Assembly (NCBI GenBank): GCA_035649895.1
Contig: DASRIS010000084.1
Location: forward strand, 1-46,235
Source of the DNA: DASSUC01 sp035649895
Lineage (GTDB): Bacteria; Actinomycetota; Actinomycetes; Mycobacteriales; Micromonosporaceae
DNA: 46,235 nucleotides
Reading direction: 5' to 3'
Position 1 is the first letter of the stretch. Every line of letters starts with the position of its first letter. Of the stretch, positions 8,395 through 15,994 are shown one piece after another. The notes under the pieces were generated by a model, which saw only the letters and a list, made by a program, of their open reading frames with translations, was not told the origin of the DNA and did not search any database. The position numbers and the translations under genes are program-made.

Positions 8395-9141
8395 TCACAG
8401 GCCAGCCAGGTCGTCGCTCGGGACCGGCGGACGGACGCCTTCGCTGGCCAGTCGTACGAACAGATCTTCGGCATCTTCGTCGAGGAGTGCGCTGAGCGCA
8501 CCAATGCCCACACGTCCGGACTCGTAGCCATGCTGGGCCGCTTGCCATAGCCGCGCCGGGACTCGCCTGACCTGGTCTGGGCAGGTGAGCTCGGCAGGGT
8601 TGATATCGCCCGCTTCCCGCAACACGCTGGTGGGGGCGCGTTCTAGCCAGGTATCGCGCTGCGCTGGCGTCAGAAGCCGGACGGTCTGGTCCGTCAGCCG
8701 GAAGAGCAGGGCCCGGTAGCTCACCATGAACTCACGCATGAGCTCGGCCAGAACAGTAGCGTCGACCCGCCGCCCTGCAACCACCTCGCGCAGTCCTTCG
8801 GCGGGCATCAGCAACGCCGCAGCGAAGGCATTGGCACGCTGTTCGACAGGAGTCCGCACAGAGAACAAGTCGCTCTCAATTATTACTTCGCGTGGGTCCT
8901 CGAGGATGTGGTGGGCAAGCTCATGCGCGATCGTGAAGCGCTGGTGGCCTGGCGGGAATGAGGTGCTGACGAAGGACAGGGCGATGCCGTCTCCGTGTGC
9001 GCATAGGCCGCTGACCGCGTTGCCGGTTGGCCATGAGAGCACGGCGAGGCCGAAGTGCCGCTCGCACAGAGCGACGAGATCGGCAATCGGAGCAGCCGCT
9101 TCCGGTCGGCGCGCGAGAGGGCAGCACCGTCCGGCCGCCAC
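8395..9141 (-). CDS. ImmA/IrrE family metallopeptidase (no HTH domain)
   Basis: A 248-aa zinc-dependent peptidase of the COG2856/M78 type. The gluzincin motif is TIAHELAHHILEDP (HExxH), followed by the conserved RANAFAAALLMP segment that supplies the third metal ligand region. The C-terminal 100 residues are helical and unassigned. Family members usually cleave a repressor encoded next door or fused as an N-terminal XRE domain. Here no HTH is present and no repressor gene is adjacent. The GTG at 9141 is the first usable start after an in-frame TGA at 9184-9186, which is also the stop of the upstream phosphatase frame. The N-terminus looks trimmed, so this may be a remnant of a longer XRE-ImmA protein. 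Confidence 0.8.
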   Translation of the reverse strand: MAAGRCCPLARRPEAAAPIADLVALCERHFGLAVLSWPTGNAVSGLCAHGDGIALSFVSTSFPPGHQRFTIAHELAHHILEDPREVIIESDLFSVRTPVEQRANAFAAALLMPAEGLREVVAGRRVDATVLAELMREFMVSYRALLFRLTDQTVRLLTPAQRDTWLERAPTSVLREAGDINPAELTCPDQVRRVPARLWQAAQHGYESGRVGIGALSALLDEDAEDLFVRLASEGVRPPVPSDDLAGL

Positions 9142-9183
9142 ACGACCCGGCGATGGGAACGCGCACCGCGCGCCATGCCGCTG

Positions 9184-10349
9184 TCAGCGCGGGGGCAGGT
9201 GGGAGATGTCGTTCACGGTGCGCACGGACACCGCACCATCGGCCCAGGAGTCCACTATGGATATCCCGGCCGGGTCCAGGTGCAGCCGGTGCATCAGCTC
9301 GTCGCCAGCGGCCAAGGCATCGCGCAGCACCAGCTTGATCGGGGACACGTGCGACACCACCACCACGACCTTGCCCGGGTACGCCGAGCGCACCCGCTCC
9401 GCGGCCGGCAGCACCCGGGCGGCCACCTGGCGCAGCGACTCCCCGCCCGGCGGGGCGACCACGGGCGAGCCCATCCACTCGCGGAACTCACCAGGCCACC
9501 GCTGGCGCACCTCGGCAAAGGTGCACCCCTCCCACTCGCCGTAGTCGCACTCGATGAACCCGGGCTCCAGGTACACCTGCCCACCCGCGACAGCGCACAC
9601 GGCCTCGGCGGTCGCCGTACACCTGGACAGGGGTGAGCTGACCACGGCCGCGACCGGCGCTCCGAGGTCGGCCACCCGGACGGCCGCCGCCTTTGCCTGG
9701 GCCTGGCCACGAGCGGAGAGCGACACGTCGCCGCGGCCGGAGTAGCAGCGCCGCGCGTTCAGCTCGGTCTCCCCGTGCCGCAGCAGGATCAGCCGGGTGG
9801 CCGTCTCCGTCCGCGGCTCCCAGCTTTTGGGGACGGCACCACCCCGGCGCTGGCTTTTGGGGACGGCACCGCCTCGGCACCGGCACCGGCACCGGCACCG
9901 GACGCTCCGCCGGCACCGGGCGCGGCGCCGTCCATGGCCCGGTTGGCCAGCGCGTCGGCGTGCGTGTTGCGGTGCCGGGGCACCCACTCGAAGGCGACCG
10001 ACTCGAAGTGGCGCACCAGCGTCGCGGCCTGGGCGGCCAGCGGGCGCAGGCCCGGATGCTTGATCTGCCACCGGCCGGACATCTGCTCGACCACGAGCTT
10101 GGAGTCCATCCGCACCTCGACCTCGACCGCACCGATGTCAGCGGCGGCCTGGAGCCCGGCGATGAGGCCCGAGTACTCCGCGACGTTGTTGGTGGCCACG
10201 CCGAGGGCGGCGGCCCGCTCGGCGAGCACCTCGCCGGTGCTGGCCTCGCGCACCACGGCGCCGTAGCCGGCCGGCCCGGGGTTGCCGCGGGCACCGCCGT
10301 CGGCCTCGACGACCACGCGCAGCCGGCGCCGCACGCCTTCCCGGGTCAC
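9184..10349 (-). CDS. bifunctional RNase HI / acid phosphatase, domains joined by a -1 frameshift
   Basis: Homologue of mycobacterial Rv2228c/RnhC. The RNase HI domain (frame 0, GTG 10349 to TGA 9789, 186 aa alone) has the catalytic acids in EADGGARGNPG, NVAEYSGLI, RMDSKLVVEQM and NTHADALAN. The CobC-like histidine phosphatase (ILLRHGETELN, second His in SHVSPIKL) lies in the -1 frame and ends at TGA 9184. The two frames overlap from 10071 to 9789. The phosphatase frame has no ATG or GTG near its domain start. Joining them at either C_CCA_AAA heptamer gives a 388-aa protein, close to the intact family length. The GTG start overlaps the zinc-ribbon gene stop (GTGA). The split could be programmed frameshifting, a real mutation, or a read error in the repetitive linker. 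Confidence 0.88.
9823..9870 (-). other. duplicated -1 slippery heptamer (CCCAAAA) in the domain linker
   Basis: On the minus strand the linker holds two exact 18-nt copies, 30 nt apart (9823-9840 and 9853-9870), each containing CCCCAAAA. In the RNase H frame each reads TCC CCA AAA G, that is X_XXY_YYZ with X=C, Y=A and Z=A. Slipping back one base gives CCC AAA AGC, exactly the phosphatase frame. The neighbouring linker is a GGCACC-rich hexanucleotide tract (about 9875-9900). Confidence 0.7.
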
Positions 10350-11086
10350 AGGCCCGACTCCAGCGTGCGGACGAGGATCCGCCGGCACTCGTCGCACCGG
10401 ACCACCTCGTCCGGTGGCGCGGCCCGCACCCGGGCCCGTTCGCTGCCGGAGAGCTCGAGCCGGCAGCCTTCGCACCGGCCGGAGCGCAGCAGCGCCGCCC
10501 CGATGCCGCCGGCCAGCTCGCGGATCTTCTCGTAGAGGCTGATGAGGTCGGGCGGCAGGTCGGCGACGAGCGGCTTGCGGGAGGCCTGCTTGAACTCCTC
10601 GTCCCGCGCGATGTCGGAGAGCAGCGCCGCCCGCCGGGACTCGACCGCGTCCCGCTCCTCGCGCGCGGCCGACCGGCGCTGGTCGACCTCGCGCAGCACC
10701 GCCTCGGCCTGCTCGCGCTGCTCCATCAGCTCGAGCTCAGCGTCCTCCAGCTCGGTCTGGCGCCGGCTCAGCGAGACCATCTCGTGCTGCAGGGCCTCCA
10801 GCTCCCGCGGCGGGCCGGTGCCCGCGTCGAGGCGGGCCTGGTCCTTGGCCTTGCGGGCGCGCACCTGGTCGATGTCACGCTCCAGGCGGGCGATGTCGCG
10901 GTCGAGGTCGTCGATGCTGACCTGGGCCCGCACGTGCTCGTCGTCGAGCGCGGCGATGCTGCGCGCGAGCCGGTCGGACTCCGCGTGCTCGGGCAGCGAA
11001 CGGCGACGGTGCGCCAGCTGCGCGAGCCCGGTGTCGAGGCCCTGCAGGTCGAGCAGGCGGCGCTGGGCGTCCGGATCGGCCTTCAC
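10346..11086 (-). CDS. coiled-coil protein with C-terminal C4 zinc ribbon (Rv2229c-like)
   Basis: A 246-aa protein. Residues about 10-175 form a long coiled coil rich in Glu/Arg/Leu heptads. The C-terminus is a four-cysteine ribbon: CEGCRLEL plus CDECRRILV. The fold and gene order match the DUF164/zf-RING_7 family that lies between Nif3-like and RNase H genes throughout Actinobacteria. Molecular function is not established; nucleic-acid binding is often proposed. The GTG at 11086 (MKADPDAQRRLLDLQ) starts 10 bp after the Nif3-like stop. Its own stop overlaps the next start by GTGA. Confidence 0.93.
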   Translation of the reverse strand: MKADPDAQRRLLDLQGLDTGLAQLAHRRRSLPEHAESDRLARSIAALDDEHVRAQVSIDDLDRDIARLERDIDQVRARKAKDQARLDAGTGPPRELEALQHEMVSLSRRQTELEDAELELMEQREQAEAVLREVDQRRSAAREERDAVESRRAALLSDIARDEEFKQASRKPLVADLPPDLISLYEKIRELAGGIGAALLRSGRCEGCRLELSGSERARVRAAPPDEVVRCDECRRILVRTLESGL

Positions 11087-11095
11087 GAGCGCTCC

Positions 11096-11932
11096 TTATG
11101 AGTGGACGGGCACGTCTGACGGGGCGTGCACGGTCCACGGGTCGGTGTCGAGATCGGAGACGACTGCCGTCACGCCCAGCTGGGGACGCAGGTAGTCGGC
11201 CAGGTCGTCCAGCCACGGTCGCTCGGTGGCCCAGTGCGCGGCGTCCAGCAGGGCCGGACCGCCACCGGCCAGGTGCTCGCTGGCCACATGGTGGCGCAGG
11301 TCGGCGGTGAGGTACGCGTCCACGCCCGCCGCCACCGCGTCGGCGAGGAACGCGTCGCCGGCGCCGCCGCAGACGGCGACCGTGCGCACCGGCCGGTCCG
11401 GGTCGCCGGCGGCCCGTACGCCCCATGCGGTGGCCGGCAGCGCCTGCGCCGCGCGGCGGGTGAGCTCGGCCAGGGAGCACTGTGCCGGCAGTGCGCCGAT
11501 GCGGCCCGCGCCGCGGGCCGGGTCGTCGGGCGAGGGCTGCAGCGGGCGCAGCCCGGTCAGGCCGAGCCTGGCGGCGAGCGCGTCGGAGACGCCGGGGTCG
11601 GCGACGTCGGCGTTGGTGTGCGCGACGAACAGGGCGACTCCCTGCCTGATGAGATCGTGCACGATCCGGCCCTTGTACGTCACCGGCGCGACGCTGGAGA
11701 CGCCGCGCAGCAGCAGCGGGTGGTGCACCACGAGCAGCTGGGCACCGATCGCGACGGCCTGGGCGACCGTCTCCGGCACGCAGTCGACCGCGCAGAGGAC
11801 CGTGTCGACCTCGGCGGTCGGCTCCCCGAGCACCAGGCCGACCCGGTCCCACTCCTGCGCCCACGCGGGCGGGAACCGCGAGTCGAGCGCGGCGACGATG
11901 TCGGCGACCGTCGGCTGCGCTGCTGTGCTCAC
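11096..11932 (-). CDS. Nif3-like dinuclear metal-centre protein
   Basis: A 278-aa member of the Nif3/DUF34 (GTP cyclohydrolase 1 type 2-like) family. Metal-binding blocks are visible: EWDRVGLVLG near the N-terminus, LLVVHHPLLLRG with the tandem His, FVAHTNADVA, VAVCGGAGDAFL, and a C-terminal LLDAAHWATERP. The protein forms toroidal hexamers with two metals per subunit in characterised members; its physiological substrate is unsettled. I choose the GTG at 11932 (MSTAAQPTVADIV), because the upstream in-frame extension to 11983 is low-complexity. It is first gene of the conserved three-gene operon. Confidence 0.93.
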   Translation of the reverse strand: MSTAAQPTVADIVAALDSRFPPAWAQEWDRVGLVLGEPTAEVDTVLCAVDCVPETVAQAVAIGAQLLVVHHPLLLRGVSSVAPVTYKGRIVHDLIRQGVALFVAHTNADVADPGVSDALAARLGLTGLRPLQPSPDDPARGAGRIGALPAQCSLAELTRRAAQALPATAWGVRAAGDPDRPVRTVAVCGGAGDAFLADAVAAGVDAYLTADLRHHVASEHLAGGGPALLDAAHWATERPWLDDLADYLRPQLGVTAVVSDLDTDPWTVHAPSDVPVHS

Positions 11933-12026
11933 GGCGGCGAGGCTACCAGCGGGCGCCGGCGCCCCGCCGAAGCCGCGGGCCACCGGCTGCCGACACGCCG
12001 CCGCGCCGCCGGGACCCGTGGGCGGG

Positions 12027-12584
12027 TTACCCGGTGCACCGGCGCGGCAGCGCGGCCACCGCGAGATGCCACGGGAAGCCGTCCAGGTGCTGCTCGCTGG
12101 TGCCGGGCGGGTGCAGCTTGATCACGTCGTCGCCGTACAGGACCGTCACGCCCCAGCCGCGCAGCTTCTCCACGCTCTCGCGAAAGGCGGGGTGCGCGGC
12201 CATGGCCGAGTTGGTGTACGGCATCGCCACGATCGGCAGCCCCTTGCCCTGCCCCTCCACGAGCAGTCCGAGCGGCAGCGTGTCGGCGATGCCGACCGCC
12301 CACTTGTTGATCGTGTTGACGGTCGCCGGCGCCACCACGATCGCGTCTGCCGGCGGCAGCAGCTCCGGCTCGCCCGGCTGCTTGTAGACCGACTGGACCG
12401 GATGGCCGGTCTGCACAGCCAGCGAGCTGGTGTTGAGAAACTTCCGCCCGTCCGGGGAGGCGATCAGGCAGACCTCCCACCCGTCGGCCTGGGCCAGGTC
12501 GACGAGCTTTCCGACGTTACGGGCGACCGGGGAGCCGCACACGATGGCGTAGAGCACACCGCAGCGGCCGGCCGGCCGGATCAT
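12027..12584 (-). CDS. flavoprotein of the HFCD / PPC-decarboxylase-like family
   Basis: A 185-aa Rossmann-like flavoprotein. The N-terminal strand-loop VLYAIVCGSPVARN is the FMN phosphate-binding site. The central APATVNTINKWAVGIADTL is the conserved PxANTxNKxAxGIxDxL motif of CoaC/LanD/EpiD-type proteins. It is 17 bp downstream of the XRE regulator and in the same direction, so the two are probably cotranscribed. True PPC decarboxylases are fused to CoaB in actinobacteria, so this is more likely a peptide or small-molecule decarboxylase or a flavin-dependent sensor partner. The substrate is unknown. Confidence 0.85.
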   Translation of the reverse strand: MIRPAGRCGVLYAIVCGSPVARNVGKLVDLAQADGWEVCLIASPDGRKFLNTSSLAVQTGHPVQSVYKQPGEPELLPPADAIVVAPATVNTINKWAVGIADTLPLGLLVEGQGKGLPIVAMPYTNSAMAAHPAFRESVEKLRGWGVTVLYGDDVIKLHPPGTSEQHLDGFPWHLAVAALPRRCTG

Positions 12585-12600
12585 CCGTCAAGCGTCCGCG

Positions 12601-13824
12601 TCATATCCCCACTCCCATGTGCTCGGCGAGCTCGGCCACCGGAGCGGCCGGGGTGCCGCGGGTACGCCGCAGCACGTCACTGAGCACCTCGTGGGAGATC
12701 GGCCGGCAGCGGATCTCGGAGGGTGCGAGCCGGTCACCCTCCAGCAGCATCTCGCTCGCCCGGTCCACGTCGCCCACCTGCGCATAGCCACGGGCCACAT
12801 CGATGAAGTGGTGCGCCCGCCGCTCGGGCGGCAGCGCGTTGAAGCCGCGGATGTCCAGCTTGCGGTGCGTCTCGACGGCCAGCCGTCCCTCCCCGAGCTC
12901 CACCGCCGCGGCGGCCCGGTGCAGCTGCACGTTGGTGGGGCCGAACGCGGTCCAGTAGTGGTTGAAGTCCCCGCCGAGCGCGTCGGCCGCGCCCTGCGCG
13001 CCGTCCATCAGGTCACGCACGGTGGCGCTGTCGCCGATCCGGGCGGCGGCCATCGCGCCTTGCAGCAGCAGCATGCCGTAGACGGACAGGCGCTCCGGGG
13101 TGGTGCCGTCGCCCGGCGCGAGCCGGTTGGCGGTGCTGACGTTGACCTCCAGCGCGGCCCGCGCCCGGCCGAGCGCGAGCAGCGCCATGCCGGTGCGGTA
13201 GGTCGCGATGCCGGCCAGCAGCGGGTCACCGGCCCGCTGCGAGACCGTGATCCCCCGGTCCGCGGCGAGCCAGGCCAGCTCGTGCTCGCCGACCTTACGC
13301 AGCGACGAGGAGGCGATCTGGTAGATCTGCACGAGCAGGTGGGCGGCGAGACGGCCGTCCTCGGTCCCCTGGTGCGCCGCTTCGGCGGCCTGCCCGTCGC
13401 GCAGCAGCCGCGGCAGCATGCGGGCCAGCACGCCGTACTTGGAGTGCTGGTAGGTCAGCCAGGCGTGGGCGACCGACTTGCGCATCTCGGCCAGCGGCGG
13501 CGGCTCGGCTGAGCCGGAGAAGAACGCGCTCATCTGGTCGTAGCGCTCCAGGACCGCGCGGATCTCCTCCACGTCGATCTGGTCGACGTTGTTCATGGCG
13601 TCGGGGCGGCGCTCCGGGTCCTTGCCGAGCAGCAGCTGCACGTCGACCGAGAGCACGTCGGCGATCTCGTAGACCACGGAGAACTTGTCGAGCCGCCGTA
13701 CCCCGCGCTCGACCTTGTCCACCCAGCTCTTCGACTTGCCCAGCCGGTCGGCGAAGACCTGCTGCGACATCCTGCGGCGACCGCGCCAGTACGCCACCCG
13801 CCGGCCGATTGGCAGCTCGTCCAC
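12601..13824 (-). CDS. XRE-family transcriptional regulator with TPR-like C-terminal domain
   Basis: A 407-aa protein. Residues about 5-60 are a Cro/C1 helix-turn-helix (GRRVAYWRGRRRMSQQVFADRLGKSKSWVDKVERG). The remaining 330 residues are helical repeats with TPR-like character (YRTGMALLALGRARAALEV), as in actinomycete peptide- or metabolite-responsive regulators. The GTG at 13824 is preceded by GGGAGGGAAA, a strong ribosome site, so the longer frame to 13965 is rejected. It is divergent from a Prim-Pol-like gene across a 221-bp spacer with a palindrome, so autoregulation is likely. It heads an operon with the flavoprotein. Confidence 0.92.
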   Translation of the reverse strand: MDELPIGRRVAYWRGRRRMSQQVFADRLGKSKSWVDKVERGVRRLDKFSVVYEIADVLSVDVQLLLGKDPERRPDAMNNVDQIDVEEIRAVLERYDQMSAFFSGSAEPPPLAEMRKSVAHAWLTYQHSKYGVLARMLPRLLRDGQAAEAAHQGTEDGRLAAHLLVQIYQIASSSLRKVGEHELAWLAADRGITVSQRAGDPLLAGIATYRTGMALLALGRARAALEVNVSTANRLAPGDGTTPERLSVYGMLLLQGAMAAARIGDSATVRDLMDGAQGAADALGGDFNHYWTAFGPTNVQLHRAAAAVELGEGRLAVETHRKLDIRGFNALPPERRAHHFIDVARGYAQVGDVDRASEMLLEGDRLAPSEIRCRPISHEVLSDVLRRTRGTPAAPVAELAEHMGVGI

Positions 13825-13891
13825 TTTCCCTCCCTCGCCGGCACCCGCCAGGTGCGCGTTCGGTCGGGTTCTCCCCCGAAGCGAGCGACAT

Positions 13892-13906
13892 CGCACATTA
13901 TGTGCG
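13892..13906. promoter_or_regulatory. palindromic operator in the divergent promoter region
   Basis: CGCACATTATGTGCG has 7-bp perfect arms around a single T. It lies 68 bp upstream of the XRE regulator start and about 140 bp upstream of the divergent Prim-Pol-like gene. The position and symmetry suit a dimeric HTH regulator. Confidence 0.55.
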
Positions 13907-14045
13907 CTTGCCCGCCTAACCTCACCCATAGCTTTCTCATGCAAGTTGCAGATGACATCCGCCAACTGTTCGCGACCGGAAAAGTTGAGTAGTCACGGTA
14001 CGCGGTCCTGAGTAACGACGGATCAGCGACCCCTGGAGTAGCACC

Positions 14046-14684
14046 GTGAACGTGCACGTAAGATCTCTCGACCGGCTGCGGCTGCGCCACGCGGCAGTCA
14101 GCTACGCCAGGCACGGCTGGGACGTGACCCCCGGAGCCGTGTTCACCGGCGAGCGCTACCGCTGCGACGACCCCGGCTGCCAGACCGTGGCCTGCCATCC
14201 CGCCCTGGATGAGTGGGAGGAGGCCGCCAGCCACGACCTGAGCGTGGTCGCTGCGTGGTGGCGGCAGACGCCCTACTCCGTACTGCTGCCCACCGGGCGC
14301 GCCTTCGATGTGCTGGAGGTGCCGGCCCACCTGGGCGTGCTGGTGACCCGCGGCCCCGCCCGCCAGGAGATCCGTGGGCCGGTGGCGGTCACCGCGTCCG
14401 GCCGGTGGATGCTTTTCGTCTCGCCCGGGCAGCCGCTGCGGCCGGAGCTGGAGGAGCACCTCGGCGTGGTGCTGCACGGCCCCGGCTCGTGGGTGCCGGC
14501 GCCGCCGACCCCGCAGCCCGGGCTCCGGGTGCGCTGGGAGTCCTCACCGGCCGAGGTCGAGTGGCGGCTCCCCCAGTCCTACGCGGTCCAGCGCGAGATC
14601 GTCGACGTGATCACCGCGATGACGCCGACGCCGCTGCGGCTGCCGTACCGGCGCACGGTCCGGCCGACCCCCCGGGCCGCCTGA
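14046..14684 (+). CDS. Prim-Pol N-terminal-domain-like protein
   Basis: A 212-aa stand-alone protein resembling the bifunctional DNA primase/polymerase N-terminal domain. The segment RHAAVSYARHGWDVTPGAVF and the CDDPGCQTVACHPALDEWEEAA cysteine cluster match the pattern seen in actinobacterial stand-alone copies. The metal-binding acids are not clear: the FDVLEVP segment keeps one Asp and a Glu, so enzymatic activity is doubtful. The ribosome site GGAG lies before the GTG at 14046. It is divergent from the XRE regulator and possibly under its control. I rate the fold assignment as probable and the function as unknown. Confidence 0.72.
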   Translation: MNVHVRSLDRLRLRHAAVSYARHGWDVTPGAVFTGERYRCDDPGCQTVACHPALDEWEEAASHDLSVVAAWWRQTPYSVLLPTGRAFDVLEVPAHLGVLVTRGPARQEIRGPVAVTASGRWMLFVSPGQPLRPELEEHLGVVLHGPGSWVPAPPTPQPGLRVRWESSPAEVEWRLPQSYAVQREIVDVITAMTPTPLRLPYRRTVRPTPRAA

Positions 14685-14739
14685 GGCGTACCCGCATAAT
14701 CCCGGCGCGGTGTGCCCCGCCGGTTGGCAGGATGCCGGC

Positions 14740-15393
14740 ATGGCCCACCCTTACTGGCCGGTCTTTGACATCCGGCTCCGCCTGGACGAGATTGAGCTGC
14801 GCCCGGTCACCGAGGCGGACCTCGTGCCGCTGGCCCGCATCCGGCCGGCCGACGTGGAGACCGACCCGCGGCTGCCGACCTTCCGGCCCGCGTCGGGCGA
14901 GCCGGACCCGCACATCCAGGCGGGTATCTCCCTGCACCAGTCGTACTGGTCGAGCCTTGGCTCGTGGCGCCCGCAGGCGTGGCGGCTCGGCTTCGCGGTC
15001 GAGGTGGGCGGCGCGCTCGCCGGCGTGCAGGAGATCGAGGCGGCCGAGTTCGCGGTACGCCGTACCGTCGAGTCCGCGTCGTGGCTGGCGCCGCAGTGGC
15101 GCGGCCGGGGCGTGGGCAAGGCGATGCGGCTGGCGGTGCTCGCGCTCGCCTTCGACGCCCTGGCGGCGCAGGCGGCCGAGACCGAGGCGTGGCATGACAA
15201 CGCGGCGTCGCTCGCGGTGTCCCGCGCCCTCGGGTACGTCGACAATGGAGTGACCCGGCACCCGCGCGGCGACCACGCGGAGGACATGCCGCGGCTGCGG
15301 ATGACCCGGCCCGTGTGGCTGGCCCGCCACGCCGACCACAAGGTACGCATCAGCGGGGTCGACCCGTGCCGCCACTTCTTCGGCATCGCGTGA
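14740..15393 (+). CDS. GNAT family N-acetyltransferase
   Basis: A 217-aa GCN5-related acetyltransferase. The acetyl-CoA loop is WRGRGVGKAMRLAVL (motif A). ELRPVTEADLVPLARIRPAD is the usual N-terminal strand-helix, and HDNAASLAVSRALGY is the motif B segment of the RimJ/RimL-like group. The ATG at 14740 (MAHPYWPVFD) follows AGGA; an upstream GTG at 14710 adds a poorly conserved tail. The acceptor substrate is not predictable. It is monocistronic, 55 bp after the Prim-Pol-like gene. Confidence 0.9.
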   Translation: MAHPYWPVFDIRLRLDEIELRPVTEADLVPLARIRPADVETDPRLPTFRPASGEPDPHIQAGISLHQSYWSSLGSWRPQAWRLGFAVEVGGALAGVQEIEAAEFAVRRTVESASWLAPQWRGRGVGKAMRLAVLALAFDALAAQAAETEAWHDNAASLAVSRALGYVDNGVTRHPRGDHAEDMPRLRMTRPVWLARHADHKVRISGVDPCRHFFGIA

Positions 15394-15424
15394 CCGGCGC
15401 GCCGGACGGGTGGGCACCGCCCCC

Positions 15425-15873
15425 GGACAGCCGACATCAAGCTGACCCTCCGGCCTACCCCTACCGTCGCGACGCCGGCCCGGTTGCCCACCGCCGGCCT
15501 GCTGGACCGGATGTGGGCCGACGGCACGCTGCAGACCTCGGCCTTCACCTCGGTCGGGTACGGCTCGTTCGGGCCCGTAAGAGGGCCGGGTGGGCTCAAC
15601 TTCGTCTACGCCGACACGCGCTACCAGTCGTCCGGGTCGTTCTTCAGCCTCATCGACGCCTGGCTGCGGCTCTCCCAGAACCCCACCCTCGGCGACGGCG
15701 GCACCTGCTACGGCGACTCCGGTGGCCCGAACTTCCTCGGTGGCTCGGAGTCGAACCTGCTCGTGGCGACCACGGTCACCGGCGACTCGGCGTGCCGTTC
15801 GACCAACGTGGACTACCGGCTGGACACCGCCGCCGCGCGGCAGTTCCTGGGCCAGTTCGTGGCGCTTCCCTGA
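15425..15873 (+). pseudogene. 5'-truncated trypsin-like serine protease
   Basis: The frame encodes the C-terminal half of a chymotrypsin-fold (S1) protease: LPTAGLLDRMWADGTLQ, the FTSVGYGS segment, and GGTCYGDSGGPNF, which contains the catalytic Ser in GDSGGP. The frame is open upstream through LTLRPTPTVATPARLP, but no start codon with a signal peptide or catalytic His exists. Only 30 bp separate it from the GNAT gene. The N-terminal half has therefore been lost. A product could only start at the TTG at 15484 and would lack the His and Asp. Confidence 0.8.
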
Positions 15874-15886
15874 CCCCGGGGCCTAT

Positions 15887-15927
15887 CCGGCCGGTGCCCG
15901 CCCGCGGAAACGGCGGGCACCGGCCGG
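15887..15927. terminator. strong bidirectional terminator hairpin
   Basis: A perfect 16-bp inverted repeat: 15887-15902 pairs with 15912-15927 around a 9-nt loop (CGCGGAAAC). It is placed between the convergent protease remnant and the metallophosphoesterase gene. Confidence 0.8.
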
Positions 15928-15994
15928 GTCGCGGCTCAGCGGCGGCCGCCCGCCTGGGTCGCAGCAGCGGCGGCTGCTCAGGCCGGGTGGCGGC

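Noticed and set aside
7889..8548. 219-codon minus-strand frame overlapping the end of the ImmA/IrrE gene
   Set aside because: Arg/Ser/Pro-rich with no family features, and a different frame has better protein-like segments there.
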